This document shows, piece by piece, positions 4,815 to 7,581 of a DNA stretch of 7,581 nt. Numbering within the stretch: position 1 is the first letter of the stretch; each line of letters begins with the position of its first letter. The DNA is from Desulfovibrio sp. UBA4079 (GTDB taxonomy: Bacteria > Desulfobacterota > Desulfovibrionia > Desulfovibrionales > Desulfovibrionaceae): the NCBI GenBank assembly GCA_002382645.1, contig DFYP01000204.1, forward strand, positions 9,720-17,300. The letters run 5' to 3'. A program made the position numbers and the translations under genes. The notes beneath the pieces are model-generated. The model was given only the letters and a program-made list of their open reading frames with translations, did not search any database and had not been told where the DNA came from.

Positions 4815-5924
4815 CTAGATGGCGGGAGAGCCCATGGCGATCTCGCCGTCCTCGTAGCGGAAGTGCACGTTCTCCACTTCCTGGTCCAGGATGAGGAAGG
4901 CCGGGCCGATGCTCACCTCCACCCCGGGGTAGGCCCTGCCCGGCACGGCCAGACGGCAGGATTCCAGGCGCTCGCTGGCCTGGATGCGCTCCCAGATGCG
5001 CTGGCGCGCGGCTTCAAAGGTGGCGATGCGCTGGAGCGTGTCCTCCACCTGGGGCGCGAACTCCTCGGCCAGGTCCTTGCCCTTGGCCACCTGCATCTCG
5101 CACTGCTGGAGCCGGGCGCGCAGGGCCCGCAGGCTGTAGATGATGAGCCGGTCCTTGTAGAGCAGCCGGGGGTTGTAGCCGAGCGCGATCTCGGTCTCGA
5201 CCTCGCCGGGCCCGCCCAGGCCGCCTTCCACGCAGGCGTGGTCGTGGCAGAAGGCCACCCCGCCCATGAACCGGCCGCGCACGTGCAGGCGGCGTCCGGC
5301 ATAGACCCGGCTGTGCAGGCAGTGGTTCTCCACGAGCACGTTGAGCCCGGCGTGGATCAGGGCCTTTTCGCACCAGTTGAGCTTCACGGTCTTGCCCGCG
5401 TCCAGGACGCCCTTGTCCCCGCCCTTGACCCCGCCCTCGCAGACGATGGATTCCAGCGCCGTGACCGTGCCCGCGTCCACGGTGCCGCGCACGAGCACGT
5501 TCTTGGCCTGGACCCGGAACCCGGTGCTCACCGCGCCGTGGACCACCATGTTGTTGACAAAGGAGATGTTGCCGGTGGAGAAGTCCACGTCCTGGCGCAC
5601 GTTGAGGAGCTTCTTCACCCGGATGTGCCCGGCGTCGTAAAACACGTAGCCGTCGTCCGCGGCCAGGAGCTGGTCCGGGTTCTCGGGATTCACCTCGACG
5701 CGCGCGCCCTTGGGAAAGACCTTCTTGGGATAGAGGAAGCGCTGGTCCAGCTCCGCGGCGTCATGCTCCGTCACCTCCTGCCACTCGGCCAGCACGTCGC
5801 CCTTGAGCACGTTCTGCACGTAGTTCAGGTTGTAGTGATCCAGCCGCCCGTCCTCGCGTTCGCTGGGCTTGCGCTTGAGGTGGTTGAAATCCGGATCAAA
5901 CCGGTGCTTCAGGTAATAGGGCAT
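4815..5924 (-). CDS. FapA (DUF342) family protein, flagellar-assembly-like
   Basis: The 369-residue protein matches the FapA/DUF342 family. Residues about 100-250 form successive short strands with glycine turns, typical of the right-handed beta-helix: QDVDFSTGNISF (111-122), VVHGAV, NVLVRGTV (142-149), IVCEGGVKG (160-168), and later VGGxx-like turns ending in TEIALGYNPRL (244-254). A charged helical, probably coiled-coil segment (255-320) follows, then a short beta-rich tail (325-369). FapA proteins are cytoplasmic and linked to flagellar assembly or polar localisation in some bacteria, but many DUF342 members are uncharacterised, so the role is inferred. The N-terminal part (1-100) is shorter than in many members. 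ATG at 5924 follows AAGG by six bases. The gene is divergent from the EAL-HDOD gene and convergent with the M23 gene; its stop abuts repeat copy 4. Confidence 0.88.
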   Translation of the reverse strand: MPYYLKHRFDPDFNHLKRKPSEREDGRLDHYNLNYVQNVLKGDVLAEWQEVTEHDAAELDQRFLYPKKVFPKGARVEVNPENPDQLLAADDGYVFYDAGHIRVKKLLNVRQDVDFSTGNISFVNNMVVHGAVSTGFRVQAKNVLVRGTVDAGTVTALESIVCEGGVKGGDKGVLDAGKTVKLNWCEKALIHAGLNVLVENHCLHSRVYAGRRLHVRGRFMGGVAFCHDHACVEGGLGGPGEVETEIALGYNPRLLYKDRLIIYSLRALRARLQQCEMQVAKGKDLAEEFAPQVEDTLQRIATFEAARQRIWERIQASERLESCRLAVPGRAYPGVEVSIGPAFLILDQEVENVHFRYEDGEIAMGSPAI

Positions 5925-5937
5925 GGTACGCCTTGGT

Positions 5938-5961
5938 TTGGGGGTGAGGTCACATCCCCAA
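5938..5961. promoter_or_regulatory. Operator-like palindrome over the candidate fapA promoter
   Basis: TTGGGG (5938-5943) and CCCCAA (5956-5961) form the outer arms; inside, TGA (5945-5947) and TCA (5950-5952) form a second pair around GG. On the minus strand it would overlap the -10 hexamer and start point of the candidate fapA promoter, as an operator or an early-transcript hairpin. Confidence 0.35.
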
Positions 5962-5987
5962 TAGCCTCGGGGCGCGCGTATCGTCAA
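5958..5987 (-). promoter_or_regulatory. Candidate sigma70-type promoter for the FapA-like gene
   Basis: On the minus strand TTGACG (5987-5982) is followed after 18 bases by TATTGG (5963-5958), giving a leader of roughly 27 bases before the ATG at 5924. The -35 is good and the -10 poor. No sigma54 or flagellar sigma28 consensus was seen in this intergenic region. No convincing promoter was found for the divergent gene starting at 6077. Confidence 0.35.
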
Positions 5988-6076
5988 TGAGTATGCCTTC
6001 CCACCCTTGATTTCTTGCCCCAAATGGAGAAAAAGGCGTAACAGGGAATGCGCGCCCGAAAATCCGAGAACAGACC

Positions 6077-7390
6077 ATGCAACGCCCGACACACCTGCAC
6101 CAACCCCAGACCGGCGGCGGCTCTCCGGCCTATGAAACGGTCTTTGTGGCCCGCCAGCCGGTGTTTGAAAAAGACCTGTCCACCTGGGGCTACGCCCTGC
6201 TCTACCGCCACACGGGCGAGGCGGACACGGCCGTGTTCAGCGACGACTTCGACGCCACCCTGCGGGTGGTGGCCAACGCGCCCCTGTGCCCGGACACCTG
6301 CGCCCCGGACAAGCGCGTGATCATCCGCTTCCCCGAGCGCTCCATCCTGGGCAGCGTGGCCCACGCCCTGCCGCCGGAAACCACCGTGGTCCTGGCCCAG
6401 GCCCTGGAATCGCCCGCGCCCGGGTACCTGGAGGCCCTCACCGCGCTCAAGCGCGACGGCTATCTCCTGGCCCTGGACGGGACCTGGTCCGACGCGGTGC
6501 CCCCGCGCTCGTCCCTGGACCGGCAGATGGCCCTGGCCGACATCCTCTGCCTGGACCTGGCGGGCCAGACCCCGAAGGAGCTGGCGGACCTGGTGCGCAC
6601 GGCCGAGCGCTGGCCCGGGCGGCTCCTGGCCCGGCGGGTGGAGGACCAGGCCGGACTGGACATCTGCCGGGACCTGGGCTTTTCCCTGTTCCAGGGCTTC
6701 TTCTTCAAGAAGCCGCAGACGCTCGCCACGCGCAAGATCTCGGCCCTGGAGGAGAGCCGCTTCCGGCTCCTGGGCCTGCTGGAGCGCGAGGAGCCGGAGT
6801 ACGCGGGCCTGACCCAGGCCATCGAGGCCGACGTGTCGCTCACCTACCGGCTCCTGGCCTACCTCAACTCGGCCAGCTTCGGCTTCGGCCAGCGGGTCTC
6901 GTCCATCCGGCAGGCCGTGCTCCTGGCGGGCTGGAAGCCCATCCGGGCCTGGCTGCGGCTCCTGCTCATGACCGACATGCTGCCCGCGGAACGCACCCGG
7001 GAGCTGGCCTATCTCTCGGCCCAGCGGGCCCGCTTCCTGGAGCTGGCCGCGCCCATGGCCCATCCCCCGGCGAACCCCGAGGCCCTGTTCCTGCTGGGAC
7101 TGTTCTCCCTGCTCGAGCCCATCTTCAACATGCCCATGGAGCACCTGGTGGGGCATCTGCCCCTGGCCCCGGAAGTGGGCGCGGCGCTCTGCGGCGAGGA
7201 CACCCCGTTCTCGGCCTGGCTGGCCCTGGTGCAGGCCACGGAGAACTCGGACTGGGACGCGGTGCGCTCCCTGACCAAGAGCCTGGGCCTCACGCCCCGG
7301 GACGCGGCCCAGGCCTACCAGGACTCCCTGAACTGGGCCGACTGCTTTTTCGGACTCCTGGCCTCGACCCCCGGGGCCACCCAGGTCTGA
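6077..7390 (+). CDS. EAL-HDOD signalling protein with degenerate EAL domain (YuxH type)
   Basis: The 437-residue protein has an N-terminal EAL-like domain (about 20-215) and a C-terminal HDOD domain (about 215-420). VFVARQPVFEKDLSTWGY (22-39) is the opening typical of this fusion family. The signature usually seen as GYELLYR is GYALLYR (38-44), so the glutamate equivalent to that of EAL is replaced by A40. The usual metal-binding aspartate region is also altered (LALDGTWSDAV, 131-141). The domain is therefore not expected to cleave c-di-GMP, although it could bind it or a protein. FQGFFFKKP (205-213) marks the end of the EAL part. HDOD domains lack the HD metal site and act in signal relay; family members affect motility or biofilm formation. 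The ribosome binding site is weak (GAGAAC). It is divergent from the FapA-like gene. Confidence 0.93.
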   Translation: MQRPTHLHQPQTGGGSPAYETVFVARQPVFEKDLSTWGYALLYRHTGEADTAVFSDDFDATLRVVANAPLCPDTCAPDKRVIIRFPERSILGSVAHALPPETTVVLAQALESPAPGYLEALTALKRDGYLLALDGTWSDAVPPRSSLDRQMALADILCLDLAGQTPKELADLVRTAERWPGRLLARRVEDQAGLDICRDLGFSLFQGFFFKKPQTLATRKISALEESRFRLLGLLEREEPEYAGLTQAIEADVSLTYRLLAYLNSASFGFGQRVSSIRQAVLLAGWKPIRAWLRLLLMTDMLPAERTRELAYLSAQRARFLELAAPMAHPPANPEALFLLGLFSLLEPIFNMPMEHLVGHLPLAPEVGAALCGEDTPFSAWLALVQATENSDWDAVRSLTKSLGLTPRDAAQAYQDSLNWADCFFGLLASTPGATQV

Positions 7391-7431
7391 GGATATCGAC
7401 AGCAATTAATCATTCACAGCGAAGGGCGACG

Positions 7432-7581
7432 ATGGCCGACGAAAGGCGACGGAGACAGCGCGGCAGCCCCCAGGCGCGGGCCTCCCTGCGCCAGGGTCTG
7501 GCCGGGCTCAGCGCGGCCGCCCGGCCCCAGGCCCCCATGCCCGGGTCCCGGACCCTGGCCGAGATCCTCCAGGTGCGCCTG
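7432..7581 (+). CDS. Start of an unidentified basic protein, truncated by window end
   Basis: An ATG preceded by GAAGGG at five-base spacing opens a frame that stays open for 50 codons to the window edge. The N-terminus is strongly basic (MADERRRRQR), followed by an Ala/Gly/Pro-rich linker and then RTLAEILQVRL, a probable helix start. The phrase RTLAEIL loosely recalls the beginning of DUF721/DciA-type proteins, but 50 residues are too few for an assignment. Codon use matches the neighbouring genes. It follows the EAL-HDOD gene by 41 bases, in an AT-richer gap (7391-7431), so it could be co-transcribed or have its own promoter. Confidence 0.6.
   Translation, partial: MADERRRRQRGSPQARASLRQGLAGLSAAARPQAPMPGSRTLAEILQVRL

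Noticed and set aside
3993..5990. 665-codon open frame on the plus strand
   Set aside because: It covers the end of the M23 gene, the repeats and the full FapA-like gene in antisense. Its His/Val/Gly/Asp-rich sequence is typical of a shadow frame.
5984..7405. 473-codon open frame on the minus strand
   Set aside because: It is antisense to the well-supported EAL-HDOD gene, rich in Gly/Arg/Gln/Val, without a family match or ribosome binding site.

Overview
The window is very G+C-rich, roughly two-thirds by eye, with strong C/G preference at third codon positions. It carries intact genes for chemotaxis, flagellar or surface assembly, cell-wall synthesis and c-di-GMP-type signalling. The style of the proteins (an EAL-HDOD protein opening with VFVARQPVF, a FapA/DUF342 protein, a stand-alone CheD, an M23 peptidase opening with MGKEFRIVCLDD) suggests a motile delta-type proteobacterium, most likely Desulfovibrionales. 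That assignment is an inference from family resemblance; there is no rRNA or tRNA to confirm it.

Layout. Positions 1-243 hold two adjacent copies of a palindromic repeat. Positions 244-2431 are a minus-strand gene run read from right to left: a stand-alone CheY-like receiver, cheD (4-base ATGA overlap), mtgA (75-base gap) and a small exported twin-CX3C protein (4-base ATGA overlap with mtgA). Positions 2432-2588 are a divergent promoter region built around a 15/16-base inverted repeat. Positions 2589-4218 are a plus-strand pair, a cysteine-rich lipoprotein followed 16 bases later by a membrane-anchored M23 peptidase. Positions 4219-4814 are gene-free, with a 15-bp hairpin, a C-rich/G-poor degenerate tandem tract and two more copies of the palindromic repeat. 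Positions 4815-5924 hold a minus-strand FapA-like (DUF342) gene, convergent with the M23 gene. Positions 5925-6076 are a second divergent intergenic region with a palindrome over a candidate fapA promoter. Positions 6077-7390 encode an EAL-HDOD protein on the plus strand, followed 41 bases later by the start of a gene (7432 onward) that runs off the window.

How the genes may work together. The receiver and CheD form a translationally coupled chemotaxis-adaptation pair. MtgA polymerises glycan strands and the M23 protein probably cuts peptidoglycan cross-links, so both cell-wall synthesis and remodelling are represented. The lipoprotein and small secreted protein are envelope proteins of unknown role. 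The FapA-like and EAL-HDOD proteins are divergently transcribed and both belong to families linked with motility or surface regulation.

The most unusual content is the repeat family at 1-243 and 4542-4814. Every unit has the same nested-hairpin plan and the same conserved single-stranded-type segments. The stem sequences differ between copies yet remain complementary within a copy, except in copy 1. Both arrays end exactly at the TAG stop codon of the neighbouring minus-strand gene. I do not recognise it as a named family.
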